From: Ascaphus truei
Taxonomy: Eukaryota; Chordata; Amphibia; Anura; Ascaphidae
Assembly (NCBI GenBank): GCA_036426205.1
Contig: CM071568.1
Coordinates: 47,446,483-47,510,482, forward strand
Length of the DNA stretch: 64,000 nucleotides
Direction of reading: 5' to 3'
The notes below the pieces were generated by a model, which was not told the origin of the DNA, did not search any database, and worked only from the letters and a program-made list of their open reading frames with translations. Both the position numbers and the translations under genes were made by a program. This document shows positions 36,141-47,844 of the stretch, piece by piece (the first letter of the stretch is position 1; each line of letters opens with the position of its first letter).

Positions 36141-37600
36141 TTTCTTTTAATACCTTATGATGTCCCCAATTCTTTCGTCCTGTCTCCTCCAGCATTCTTA
36201 CTGTCTCCTCACATGCCAACTGACTTCTTCACTTTCTTTCATTGTCTGGTTTCTGTGTAAACTTCATAGCTATCTGACTCATAATGTCATGTGCCAGATA
36301 TATAGCCTACCAGGTACAACACAGTGGCTACGTTGCTTAGAGAAATTGTAGTAACTCTAACGTTCTTAGCACCACCCCTTTTGGAGTGTTCGAGAAGATC
36401 CAAACCGTGACAGTTCACCTTATTTGGATACATACATTAATCCTTCCAAGTTTTGTTGTTCTAGGTCTTAGAATTTGGGCGTGCATAATGAGAAACACAG
36501 ACAAATAATCTGAAAATATAGCAGATAAAATAATTAAATAAAAACAGAACATACTGTACATTTGGTCATGTACACAAGTAAGTTGATCTGACTGGGAGGT
36601 TGAGTACGCCAAGCTTAACATGTGAACCCAGGAATCTGAGAAGGTAGGATCCCCACCCCACTCAACAAGCTGTCATCACCCCTTGTCCCCACATTCGATT
36701 CTTGTGGCATTTTCAGCACTTTACGGGCGTGCATGTTATGTTTGCCATCAATAACAACGTACTGTAGTAGAGTAACAATGGGAGTATGAAAGTTCAGATA
36801 TCGCCAATGTTGAAAGGTTAAGCCCCTAAATTAATCCACAGAGTGTCACAGCTCCTCGAGCACATCGTGATCCCCTGACCGCACCTCAGAACAATCACGT
36901 GATCACATCACCACTGATTATGGAAACAGAAGGACGAGGAGTCCACTTCTTCCATTACCCTGCGTGCCAGACCTCCCCAAGAAAATGAGCTAAAATAGAC
37001 CATGCCGAAGCCACTAAAACATTGGGCTCCTGGAGTGTCAGACGACATAAAATAAGTGACTTCATCATGAGGCCCTCAAAGGGTTAAGTCACACAGATAA
37101 TGAAGTAATTAACATCAAAAAATGTTTCACAGAGGCATGCTTTCATATCTTTGTATTTATGCCAGAACAGGGCAGAACGGAAGATGCCTCTGTGCTACTG
37201 CATCTCATATTTTAATAACAAGTGAGGATCCGGTTTGGAAAATAGATCAGATTTGATCTTTTTCAGATGGTACACACATGGTTTGATATTTATTAAAGCG
37301 TTTGATCTTGCACATTAGAAGCTAGGGCATGGTGGTAAGAATGCAGGGTGGGACTTTTAAATGTCTTTGGCTTTGTGGAAGCATGACAGGAAGATGGAGC
37401 TTTTGCAGCATATGGAATGTAAGCAAAGCAAACACAGATTTGCAAAACTGTATATTTTTGATCATTTGATCAATGATGACCAGATCAGCAATGCAAAGTA
37501 ATAATTCACAAGTATTGGATATGGTTCCAAAGGTATCCTAAATGGAAAAATGTCTTCAGGTCCAGAGGCTGAAAGTTTTTTAGTTATTAGTATAACTATA
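36141..37600. other. Intronic sequence
   Basis: No gene was recognised. A CpG-containing patch at 36840-36990 is unremarkable. Confidence 0.4.
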
Positions 37601-37611
37601 TTATTATTATT

Positions 37612-37862
37612 GGGAGAAGGAGCGGCTCAGTGAGTAAAGACACAGACTGGCACTGAGTTTGACACAGCAGGGGAGCCTGGTTCAATTCCCAGTCTTGGCT
37701 CCTTGTGTCCTTGGGCAACTCACTTTATCTCCCTGTGCCTCAGGCACCAAAAACATAGATTGTAAACTCCACGGGGCAAGCTCCTGTGCCTGCAAAATGT
37801 CTCTGCAAAGCGCTGTGTAAAAATTAGCAGCGCTATACAAGAACATGCTATTATTATTATTA
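37612..37862 (+). mobile_element. tRNA-derived SINE
   Basis: GGCTCAGTGAGT (37624) resembles a Pol III A box, and GGTTCAATTCC at 37679-37689 is a near-perfect B box. A tRNA-unrelated body with GTAAACTCCACGGGGCAAG and AGCGCTATACAAGAACATG follows, ending in (TTA)n. TTATTATTATT also lies just upstream. Confidence 0.8.
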
Positions 37863-38538
37863 GTTGAAAAAGACTTGCACAATCTGGTTTGTTAGCCTAT
37901 GGGCAATATAATCAGGCCATATATAGTTAGGGAAAAGTATCATTCATATACTGATCAGTTTAGCATGTTAAACACTCAATGACACTTACTGATATGACAG
38001 ATTGCTTCAATTTTTTCTCTGAACACATTTATATTCAAGAATCAATAAAGCTTTCTTTATGCTAATCCTAGTTGAAATGTAAGGACATCTGAATGAGCGA
38101 AAATCTTCCAATTATTTATTTTTAATCTATTGCTAGACATGTGTTTTAACAGCTGGACGAATTATATTGTCAAGAATTCTGAAATATCATACTGTATGTC
38201 AAAACCACTTGGAGCCCAGTGTAATGTTAAAATACAGTTAGAAAAAAAGCATCAACTGACATTTGAGCTATGCTTTTTAATCCAAAAAACCTGCCACAGA
38301 TTTTTTTATGTTTGCCACACAGAACAAAACTAAGCCTGAGGCAAAGGCCCCAAGATGGGGCCCGAGTTCCCACAAGGGCTGATTGCAGTCTAAGATCTTG
38401 ATTCTGGTGACTCTCCCAAATCCCTCCCTCCCCCCAATGAGGCGATTCAGCTTTGGTGTGCTCCAACGGGAGAGGGGGGGGGGGGGGCACCAACTGCAGG
38501 CGCAACCAGGAAAAAGGAATATGAATATATATATATAT
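37863..38538. other. Intronic sequence
   Basis: A G run at 38476-38487 and a (TA)n patch at 38525-38538 occur. No gene seen. Confidence 0.4.
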
Positions 38539-41187
38539 GTAACGGTGTTTCCCCCCACCCTCTGGGAGATACTTCCATTACTGGTCGTGTGGTGCATGAT
38601 ACCTGGAGGGCTAAACTATCCGCCAATGGTAGTGGGGACACAGGATAAGGTTTCTGGTGAGCGAAAACTGCATCACATTTACATTGTGTACATTACCCAT
38701 ATGGTTCTCTAGCAGTGCAGCGCCTCAATCTGCCACAGGCTCCAAGATGCCACAATGGAGGCATAGCTTTCTTTTGTGCTAGGCGCTCCCGGAGAGAGTC
38801 CATTAACGCCTTCACTTTAATAGGAGTTGGAGCCGTACTCACTGGAGCGAGAATCAATTCTGGTTCCTCCTCCGCTCCAGCGGTCGCTCAAATGGTGACG
38901 TCATCACTTAGCAGTATTGTGAGATTCTTGCACAGCTCCAGGTCCCGCAGCAGAAGTGCGTTGACATCCGGTCTTTGGACGGCCGTGTCAATGTCATCAT
39001 CGTCTGCATCCGCATGGGCCGTGGCACCGGAAGGTACCTCCACACCGGATGATTCCATGGACACCGTATATGGACTGAGTAGGCATCTGGGCACCTCCAC
39101 GAATAAAATGCTCTGTCGCCTCTCTGGCTTTACCAGCGCCGTCATCACTATCGGGCTCCCCCGTCGATCGGATCCGATTCGGAGAGTTGCGTCACCAGTT
39201 ACATTGGCCTGGTCACTTGGCATAAGCCGGAACACCATGGAAGACCTCCTACTACTGGTACTGGACAAAGGTCTGGACACATCCACTGGGGAGAGGTACC
39301 AGATAATTTCTGAGTTTACCGAAGCAAATCAGCAGGGCCTTTTCCGGCTTCTGCGCCTCTGGCAACAGCGGTTCCTGATCCCGCCAGGCAGTCACCTTAC
39401 CTGGTTGCTCTCGGATGGGCTTCGGCTCGCTGACCGTCTCTGGTTCCTCTGTGGAGATCGAGTCTGGAACCTCCTCTGAGCTTTCTGGGATCATCGGGGC
39501 ACTCGGAAAACCTGGAGTGACCTCATGGGCACACAGGCCCTCAGGAACCTCCTACATTGAAGTAGATTGCGTGGCAGTATCGACCACCCAAGTATTGGGA
39601 TCAGTCGCTATTTTGTTTGCAAGGGCCGTAGGCCGCAGCAGCATGGCCTTGATAAAGCGTGCTCCACAGCGGGCACACCTGGCTCCCCAAACCAGCTCGC
39701 CACCGGAGAAATCACACCTAGGACATAGACTCCGGAGGTACCTCATCCCATCCACCTTCACTACCAGGAGGCCCCCTGGTAGACGGTAATGGGTGAAGTC
39801 CATAGTGCTAGACATAGCTAGATCTCTGGATAAGCACGAGTGCTGGAGTATTGATAAGATTAGATGTGGGGCACACTGGGACAGGGCGGGACTCTGACTC
39901 TTGACTGAGGCAGTCACATTGCTTGGGTGGAGTCCTGGCTTTCACGCCAGACCCTTGCAGAACTTTGCAAAAAGGCGTGCAGCTTGTCTGCAAACCTTCC
40001 ACATGGTTCTTATTCACGGCAGGAACTGCCATCTTAGATTGCGCGACTAACGTGGTGCATTCCCGGGCAGAAGAACCTCCATTTTGTGCACATTCCTTTA
40101 ATGGACAACGCAGCAGTCACGATTCCGGCAGGAATCCGTTCCTCGTAGGCCTTTACAGCACATGGCTAGCGGTCTACCAAGAGTAGGTTATACCCCCAGC
40201 TAGCAAAGCTCTTTCCAATACGTTGCACTCGTTCACAGTCCATTGCAAGCACTCTGTTCCACAGTCTGGATATGGCTAGTAGTACTCTGGGTGTTCTTCA
40301 GACAGAGGGGTCTAGGCACCTAGTACGTCAGGCACCCCTCATAAGACACTTCGGATCAGTACATTACGCCGCCCCACTTGGCTACCGTCATAGAAGATCC
40401 CCTTCACAGGTCTCTGGGACACGTTAACCAGAGCACCCTCTAGGCATCCCAACTACCCGCCTCAGGGCGACTGAGAACAGTAATAGCCCTTGTGTCTCCA
40501 GACCCTTCACCCGATAGGGCAGTCTACAGCATAGTTCCATGGCGGGGAAATCTGGTCCCTGGTTATGGTATGCCGGGGTCCCCTGGACACTACACCTAAC
40601 CTCCCTCCTTCAATTTCAGCACTTGCACTGGAAGCGTACCTTGTCACGTTGCAACTGATACTGGCACAAGCAGGCTAAGGAGTGCGTCCCTATCTGTGGG
40701 GCCTTTCCTATAGCACCACAAGCTATGGATGATTGGGGCCTAGCTGGGACCCAATCTGGCCTAGTCCAGCGGATCACTTCTCCCTGGACCTTACCTATCC
40801 CCTTGCTGTCCGGCTTCCGACTGGCATGGCTTCCCTAGTGAGCCAAATGTATCTCTCCCCTTGAAGGAGATTCTGGGCGCCCTATTTGTTGCTGTGAGCC
40901 ATGTGATGCAGCAGCCCCTGAGGCTGCTGGGAATTGTAGTCCCCACAGAGCCCTTAGCTATTGGCAACGTCTCATGCTTCACTGCGCATGTGCGATACTT
41001 CTAATGGCTGTCGGGTGCTCTGTTGTGCATGCACAAACCTCCCTGACATGGCGGTGCCCTGTACCGCCACCCGCCGCGGGTCTCCAGTGACCCACTCGCC
41101 CGCATCAACATCCCCCCAGCCACCGGAGGGTAAGAGGAGGAGGGGACGCGCAGAGGAACCGGGGGACTAGACTGGACCTGGTTATAG
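38539..41187 (-). mobile_element. LTR-type element with gag-like remnants
   Basis: The left end TGTAACGGTGTTTCCC resembles TGTAACGGGTGTTCCC at 47845, and the last 500 bases resemble 48650-49177 (shared GTCCCTATCT, CACAAGCTA, CATGGCGG). It sits in a (TA)n tract. Only the ends are shared; the interiors differ. The coding-like frames lie on the minus strand. Confidence 0.45.
38888..39917 (-). pseudogene. Broken reading frames with a zinc-ribbon-like motif
   Basis: Three adjacent minus-strand frames (39917-39552, 39494-39252, 39286-38888) may be pieces of one protein. The first has CPRC and CARC twelve residues apart (residues 65-84), a CX2C-X12-CX2C pattern typical of zinc ribbons. The second is rich in Glu and Pro. 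The third has a run of Asp. I do not recognise a family. A gag-type protein of the host element is possible. Confidence 0.3.
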
Positions 41188-41204
41188 ATATATATATATA
41201 TATA

Positions 41205-42103
41205 CAGCTTAACCCCATTATAGCGCGGTCCTCGGGGGCCACCCGATCCGACCGCGCTACAAACGGGGCCGCGCTAATTAAATAAATAAATTAAACAAAT
41301 TTAAAAATGGCCGCCGCGCCCGGGGTTCCGTGTCTACAGAGGGAGGAGAGCTGGGCTCGCATCATCGCACTGTACTGCACTGTGCTATTCCTCCCTCCTC
41401 CCTCCTCCTGTGTCTCCAGCAGAGCAGAGAGCAGAGAGCTGCAGGCAGTGCTAGGAGAGTGCGAGGCTCAGGGCTGCAGCCTCCTCTCCATGGCAATTTT
41501 ACTCACATGTCCACTGATCACCCGCACAGCAGCTTCTCCTGCTATCACTCGCAAAGCTCCTGCTCTCACTCACAAACTTTTCAGGGACGCCGGGGGAGCC
41601 TGCCCTGTCTAGGAAGTGTGTGTCTGTGTGTCTGTGTTCCTGATAGCTTCTCCTGCTCTACACCACAGACATTCTATCCTTCTGTGAGCAAGAGTGATTT
41701 AGGAGATACTCTGGTGTGCGGGGGGGGGGGGGGGGGGGTGGAGGGAGGAGTGTGTGTGCTGTGCAGTGTCCTGTGATTGTGTGCAGTGTCCTGTGAGTGT
41801 GTGCAGTGTCCTGTGAGTGTGTGCAGTGTCCTGTGAGTGTGCGCAGTGTGCTGTCAGTGTGTGCAGTGTCCTGTGAGTATGTAGTGTGCAGTCAGTGTGT
41901 GCAGTGCCCTGTGAGTGCCCTGTGAGTATGTAGTGTGCAGTGAGTGTGTGCAGTGTGTGTGCAGTGTATGTAGTGTGCAGTGTGCAAAAAATATGTAAAA
42001 AAAAAATTTGAATTTTTTTTTTAAATTTTTTAATTTTTTTTTTAATTCGGGGTCCATGCTCAAACCGCGTTATAGCGGATCGCGCTATAATGGGGTTGAG
42101 CTG
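41205..42103. mobile_element. Tigger/pogo-like MITE
   Basis: Terminal inverted repeats CAGCTTAACCCCATTATAGC and, in reverse, CAGCTCAACCCCATTATAGC are flanked by TA within a (TA)n tract. This is the style of pogo/Tigger elements. The interior has a G run (41720-41737), a tandem repeat (41750-41985) and A/T runs (41990-42045), but no transposase. Confidence 0.8.
41750..41985. repeat. 20-base tandem repeat within the MITE
   Basis: Units are variants of TGTGTGCAGTGTCCTGTGAG. Confidence 0.9.
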
Positions 42104-42319
42104 TATATATATATAGATGTAGAGGTATCTGTACCATGTTAGCCGAGCTTAATAATCAAAAACGAATAGACGATATTGTTCTGTGGCTAACGAAATCTAT
42201 TATTTGTGCGAGCTTTCATGATACACTGATCTCTTCTTCTAGCGATGTTACAATGAATAAAGCACAAAATGGTTTTTACTTTACAGTGCATCCTGGAATG
42301 TGATTATATATAGATGTCA

Positions 42320-42750
42320 TTTTTACCTCCGTAACATTGCAAAGATATGCCCATTCCTCTGTCCCTGTCACGACTATTGTAACCTTCAATGGTCCGGCCT
42401 TCCTGTCTCCCCTGCTATCCTAAACACTGCTGCTAGAATCACTTTACGGTCTCCAAAATCTGTCTCAGCGTTTCTCCTGCTGAAATCTCTCTCTCTGCTT
42501 ACAATAAAATTTTGAATCACTTACAAAATTCGCCTCGTCACTTTTAAGCCTGTACACTCTTCTCCTTCTCCTCCTCCTTACATATCAGCCCTATGTTCTC
42601 GCAATACACCCGCCCGACTCTTGCGTTCTGCTCAAGGATGTCTTCTGTAAACCCCTTTTGTATCTAAAGCTCTCTCCCACCTAAAACCTCTCCCTTACTG
42701 CCCCACACCTCTGGAATGTCCTTCCCCTCAATATCTGACTGTCACGGTGG
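42320..42750 (+). pseudogene. LINE 3' coding fragment (L2/Rex-like)
   Basis: The plus-strand translation has NIAKICPF, then CHDYCN, SGLPVSPAILNTAARITLRSP, which matches the post-RT region of L2/Rex-type LINEs (the DYCNSLL...GLP block). Downstream, in other frames, are ALSHLKPLPL-like and TAPHLWNVLPLN segments. The related, longer copy at 52497-53950 is on the opposite strand. Confidence 0.65.
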
Positions 42751-42859
42751 ACACGCCTTAAGGTTTGCTACATCTGTAAGTGGATGGGTGTATGTGGTCC
42801 CATGGGTGAATCTGGGGATTGGAGTAATTCACAAAATAATAAAAGCCATTACAAAAAAA

Positions 42860-43420
42860 AAAAAAAAAAAAACTTTTACAGACATTTTATGAATGAGACC
42901 TTCAGCATCTCCTTTGTGGGAAATTAAAATATGAGACCTCTATCATTAACACACACTCCTGACGAAGCCATTGACAGCTTGTGAGAGCTGGGCGAAACGC
43001 GTAGAGTGGTGTTTTGGTCTAGTGAGGGATCCGTAGCTGCACCATCCACTGAGCAGTGACGTCACACGCACCGGAGGAGACACGGAGTTCAGAGTCCCAG
43101 GTTGCAGACGGAGGAGACCCAGAGCCAGAGAGGAGGTGGTGAGAACGGCGGAGTACCCCCTAGAGTCACTATATATGTGAAAAATGCGATTTTAATTTTG
43201 GCACAGTGTAAGTGCACATTTTATATGCCTAATACCTTTTATAAAGTAAATTCAAAGACAGATCGCGCTATGTAGTTCTGTTTCTTCCCCTGCATGTGTA
43301 TCTACCATTCTGACGAGACGAGCCTGGAGGGAGTCACACAGTATTCAGCATTCACCTGGGGTGGCAGCCCAATCTGCCAACTGCTTATATACCAAGTAAC
43401 ATCTTGTGAGTAGAATAACC
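42860..43420 (+). mobile_element. Penelope-like terminal arm (hammerhead-bearing)
   Basis: A poly-A tract at 42853-42872 is followed by a hammerhead-like motif (42952-43013) and GC-rich sequence with GGAGGAGA repeats. Motif and context match the arms elsewhere in the window. No RT is adjacent. Confidence 0.45.
42952..43013 (+). ncRNA. Hammerhead-ribozyme-like motif (type I, minimal stem III)
   Basis: The core CTGACGA (42959-42965) and GAAA (42994-42997) are intact. Stem I pairs CACTC (42954-42958) with GAGTG (43004-43008), and ACA with TGT after a one-base bulge. Stem II pairs GCC with GGC and, after an internal loop, CAGCT with AGCTG; the A after CTGACGA is unpaired. Stem III is AC/GT closed by GC. 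Predicted cleavage is after A43003. Short stem III hammerheads are known from Penelope-like elements. Activity is not shown. Confidence 0.65.
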
Positions 43421-44260
43421 AGTAGAGCCAAGACACTGACATCATATTGGATTTTAGCCTCAACGTCTGCACTTAAATTTGCACTATTTTTTGTTTCCTT
43501 TTTCCCCATATTTTGCTCCTCCTGGCCTGTCTGAAACTCTATCATTAAACCAGAGAAAATGCTATATACTTTGTAGCGAGCACCTTGTGTACCACCTCTT
43601 TGATGATACAGAAAGCCTTCTCATTATGAGAGCCAAGCCGGCAATAGTGATTGCTGAGAAGTGTGTTAAAAATTGAAATGGATTACAGCTACTGTAGTTT
43701 GTGACACTACTGAATTTTAGTTTATTTGGTTTCACAGATAATGTTTTGTTTATTTATATAATAAATGTACAATAGAACTTGTTAAAATGGTTTTTATTTT
43801 TGATGCAGATCACTAGTCAAATAGCTTTATGCCACCTCGGACCTAGCACATATTTAATACTTGGAAAAGGGAAAATTACAGACAGGGAAGATGAATTTGT
43901 GAAATTCCAATATGGCATATGCATCATTAACTCCTCCCTAGCACCTCATAAGGAAACTTAAATCATAATTATTAGATGATTCAATTGGGGCAACACAAGT
44001 GCAGTGTACTTTTTAGATTGAATAATTAAAATGTTTCCTATATTGTCAATTTCAAAGAAAATGTACCTTTGTGCTCTTAATCACAAGGAGCTATTTATCA
44101 AACATTTATTTGCTGAAAAACTTAAGACATACTGAAGCACAAAATACCACCAGAATAATCAAAGTAAAAATATAGTTGGATGCAATTAAATTACATTCTT
44201 GCGTAATATGGAATGTTCTTATTTGCACCTACTGTATAACAGAGTATGTTCCATAAGTAC
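43421..44260. other. AT-rich intronic sequence
   Basis: No gene was recognised. Confidence 0.4.
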
Positions 44261-44298
44261 CTATTTCTCTCCACATAGTGTCTCTGCTATGTAAGTCC

Positions 44299-45916
44299 TG
44301 TTAAGATCCAGGCATTAGCAGGTTAATCTATGGGCCAGTGACCCCCCTTCTGCTTCCCTTGAAAGTGAAGGAGGGTAGGTGGTGCCTCATGGCCTTTGTA
44401 CAGCCCCCTTGTAGGTGGGTACAGTCCATGAGCCTGCCCCTTCCAGAGTTTTCTAGGAGAGTAGCCAAAAGTTAGTCAGTGTCTTTGCCCCCTGCTCCTC
44501 CTGGAGTGAGGAGGGCGAAAGTCTTGGCTCCCAGTTCCTCAGAGAGTGAGGAGGGAGAGTAGGTCCTTGTCCTCTGCTCTTCAGTGAGAGAGGATGGAGC
44601 TGTCAGCCTTCCCCATGGCGGGGCAATCATGCTCACTTTAGGCCGGCTGGTCTAGAGACCACCAGGATCGGAGTCATATTGACGGGGATGCACCATCTAG
44701 AAAGCCTGGGGCAAATGGAGAATGAGATGTGCTGTCAAGAAGAGCTTATGCAGCATGACCTGTAATAATGTCCATTCAAAGATACCTCTGCCACTGGCGT
44801 CAGTTCCTGGGCAGGAGGGATATGATTGTGCAGTGATGGGGGCTGACACCTACACCCAGTGGGTTCCATAACCGCTGGAGGCGACGACACCAACCAAGAT
44901 GAACCCAGAAACCTGTCTGAGCCAGTCCCGTTCCTGTCTCCTTACCATCTTGCAGACCAGTAAATACAGAGAGCAAGAACCTAGTAGAAGCACTCATTAC
45001 CCTATTTGAATGTTACTGAATGAATTAAAATAAATGTTTAATGATCATCAGATTAAAAAAATGGGGGTTAAAATCCAAGGATTGGACACACACAGTATAA
45101 TCCTAATTCGAGTGCTTAAGGCACTCTGGATAATATACAGATTGGAACAATTGAGTGAAATTAGATCAATGTTCCAAAGGTAGCTGAGGCGCAGTTTACC
45201 CTAGACAGGTGTTTTTTGAGACAGCAGGGATAGGACGAGAGTAAGAGATATGGACTGCCTGCACAGATGTTGTAGCCAATAGTGATAATATGATAAGGGC
45301 TTCAGACGTGTTTATGTGCCTTGGGAATCATGTAAGGATAGCCTATGAGGGCACCACACTATACCAGTACCGTCCATGTACTGGTAAAAGGCAAATTAGT
45401 GAATGTGCAGACCTCCCAATGCTAACTAGCTACCACTAGTATACCAACAGCACTAGGGTGGATTAATAGCACAACTGTACCAACAACGCGGTGTGGCTAA
45501 TGAGTATGCCTATGCTCATATTAAGGAATGGGCTCAACCGCCAGGGACTGTGTTAAAGCTAATTGTGGCAAGGGTACCTAAGGATAAGGCACTCTGGGTA
45601 CGTCCCTGTAATAATACACAGTCACTAATGTATATCAACTGCAATGCATCGGTGTGACAATATGTATGCCCGTGTCCATATTGATAAATGGGCTCAACCG
45701 TGCAGAGCAGAGGTTTAATCTAAAACAAACACCATTACTCCTGCTCATGTAGATACTGTAATGTGCGAGCGCTGGGTCTGGCAATTATATTACTGTTATT
45801 TGGCAGACCACTCAGACCTCCTGCGAGCCTACAGGTAGAGCACCACACACACCTGGTAATCGCTTACTCCCAAACATTGGTCCCTAAGTGAGGTTGGGGG
45901 AGGAACAAGTGTTACA
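44299..45916 (+). repeat. LTR (copy A), interrupted by an insertion
   Basis: Matches 49546-50331 from TGTTAAGATCCAGGCA to GTTACA, but is split at 44960-45802 by unrelated DNA. Similarity extends about 35 bases further left (AGTGT.TCTGCT), so the true LTR start may be earlier. Confidence 0.7.
44960..45802. mobile_element. Insertion into LTR copy A with 8-bp target duplication
   Basis: GCAGACCA occurs on both sides (44952-44959 and 45803-45810), and copy B has the uninterrupted site. The ends GTAAATACAG and CTGTTATTTG form only a weak inverted repeat. Inside, two segments (45486-45545 and 45651-45705) share GGGCTCAACCG and flanking words. An 8-bp duplication points to hAT, but the termini are not diagnostic. 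Confidence 0.65.
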
Positions 45917-45948
45917 CACCAATACTGAAATGGTGAAATGTTTTAAAT

Positions 45949-46194
45949 GCATTTTGAGGTGAATAAAGATCAATACAACCGTTTATTTGCTTTCGTGTGT
46001 CTCTTGCTTTTCCGGCATACTGTGTACCGCATGCAGCTCCTAACTGGCTGACGTCATCAGTCAGTGCGTCGCCAGATTGCCCGACAGCTGTTTTGCGCCG
46101 TAAACCGGCGCTGCGGTACACAGTATGCCGGAAAAGCAAGAGACGCACGGAAGCAGATAAACGGTTGTATTGATCTTTATTCACCTCAAAATGC
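45949..46194. mobile_element. Foldback element
   Basis: Arms of about 82 bases (45949-46030 and 46113-46194) are reverse complements with a handful of mismatches. They contain GTGAATAAAGATCAATACAA and CTCTTGCTTTTCCGGCATAC. The spacer is GC-rich, about 82 bases. Confidence 0.85.
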
Positions 46195-46199
46195 GCAAA

Positions 46200-46950
46200 A
46201 GTTTGACTCAATCACATGCAGTCTCACCATTACAGCATAAATATATGCCAAGAGGGAATTAATGCCTCATGTGTATGCTATAACCATATGTTAGTCTAGC
46301 TATGGACACTTATGATGGTTACACTTGCGCATAACAGTATTACCTTATATACACTGTGAGATGATACTTACCTTGATTCGTTATGAACAGGACATCATTT
46401 GGATGTATACTCTGTCCTCTAGTGATCAATACACGTATGATTACACTTACCTTCTCATATTAAGCCATATGGTTGGGTATATTCCTCCTGCTTCCTATGT
46501 CTGACACACGTGTACTTACCCCTATTAGATGTTAAAGATTACTAACTTGATATCAGTGATTAATTCAGCTATAGCACACGTGGTATCCAATTACTATTCG
46601 GGGATACATGTGTACATAATTTGGTGTGTACTGTGTATATAATAGGCATGCTTTAGGTTTTAAAATATTTTATATTGTGTGTATATATTTTCATATAGAT
46701 GAGTTTAAATAAAATTTTATTATTTTTGTATTTACCCCCCTGGTGTTTGCATTATAAATGCAGGATATTGTTACTATTATATCCAACTATGACTACTATG
46801 CTGAGTCCAATTAAGTGAGATTCCTTTTTTTGATCACTTCTTGATCATTTTGTAAAACATATATCCTATTCCCTATGCACCACCACCACTTGTACATTTA
46901 GGATTACTAAGATAGAGCTGTGATTACTTTTTCCTACAATTGAGTCTATC
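46200..46950. other. AT-rich sequence, unclassified
   Basis: No gene or clear repeat recognised. Confidence 0.35.
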
Positions 46951-46952
46951 CA

Positions 46953-47495
46953 GCAACCTGTCAGGGCTCTAGCAGTGTTTGTGGCCCTCCCTTTAGGGAG
47001 CGGTGTGGAAGACTATACCTCTTACTTCATTAGGGAGTAAGGGAAGAGTTAGACTTGCTTTCGGGGCCCTTGCCAGGGAGTGTAAGGTCAGGGACTTCCT
47101 TTGGGTTGGCAACCTAAGAATGAGTGGCTTAACGACCAGCCACTATGATGGGCGGCTGCCCATGTCTGCTGTTAATAAAGGACGCCAAAGAGAAAGAACG
47201 CTTCTGTCCTGTGTGTGGAGTCACTTGGGAAGAAGGTGCACATAGAAGTTCTCTTTCAGAGACTCCTCCCTGCTACGCTGGGGATCTGGAAGAGATGGAG
47301 GCTCTGTACCATGAGTGAGTATAACTCAACATTACCTCACAAGCCAGTCCTGATGCTATTTCCCTTAATATCATCAAGCGGGAAACTCAGGAGTCCTGTA
47401 AGCCAGCAGGTGCACCACACTATAGCCTTGTGTAACCAGAGTAGTATTTCCCTAGAGGGGCCAATCTGCGATTGGGGGGGAGAAAACCTGTTACA
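46953..47495 (+). repeat. Solo LTR-like sequence (copy C)
   Basis: It contains AATAAAGGACG near 47175 and ends CTGTTACA. The last 130 bases share GGGAAACTCAGGAGTCCTGT, GCCAGCAGGTGCACCA and a GATTGGGGG block with the LTR at 4868-5706, so the families are related. The left boundary is uncertain. Confidence 0.5.
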
Positions 47496-47844
47496 CATCC
47501 TTTGATCAAATAATGCCAAGCCTGTTAACCACGTCAAGGTAAGTCTCATTATAGCACGTTCCTCCTCACATGGAGAAGCTCAGTGATTATATTTGTTTTA
47601 CATTATTTGTTGGGCCGATTTTAATCCTTAGCAGCATGCTCCTAGGGGGCAACACTACTATGGTGTAATTTAATATATTTAGCCAATCACCTGCAACTGC
47701 TTATTGAGCAGTTTGTGGCAGGCCAGCCCCTCCTCCTCCAGGTATATAATCTCCCAGCAAGGTCCCATTATTTCACTTCACTTGCAGATATGTGAGTATC
47801 TGTACTGGTATATACCAGTTTTTAACTGCACTAGGTTATATAAG

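Noticed and set aside
37612..37700. Functional tRNA gene
   Set aside because: A and B boxes are present, but there is no cloverleaf and a SINE body and tail follow.
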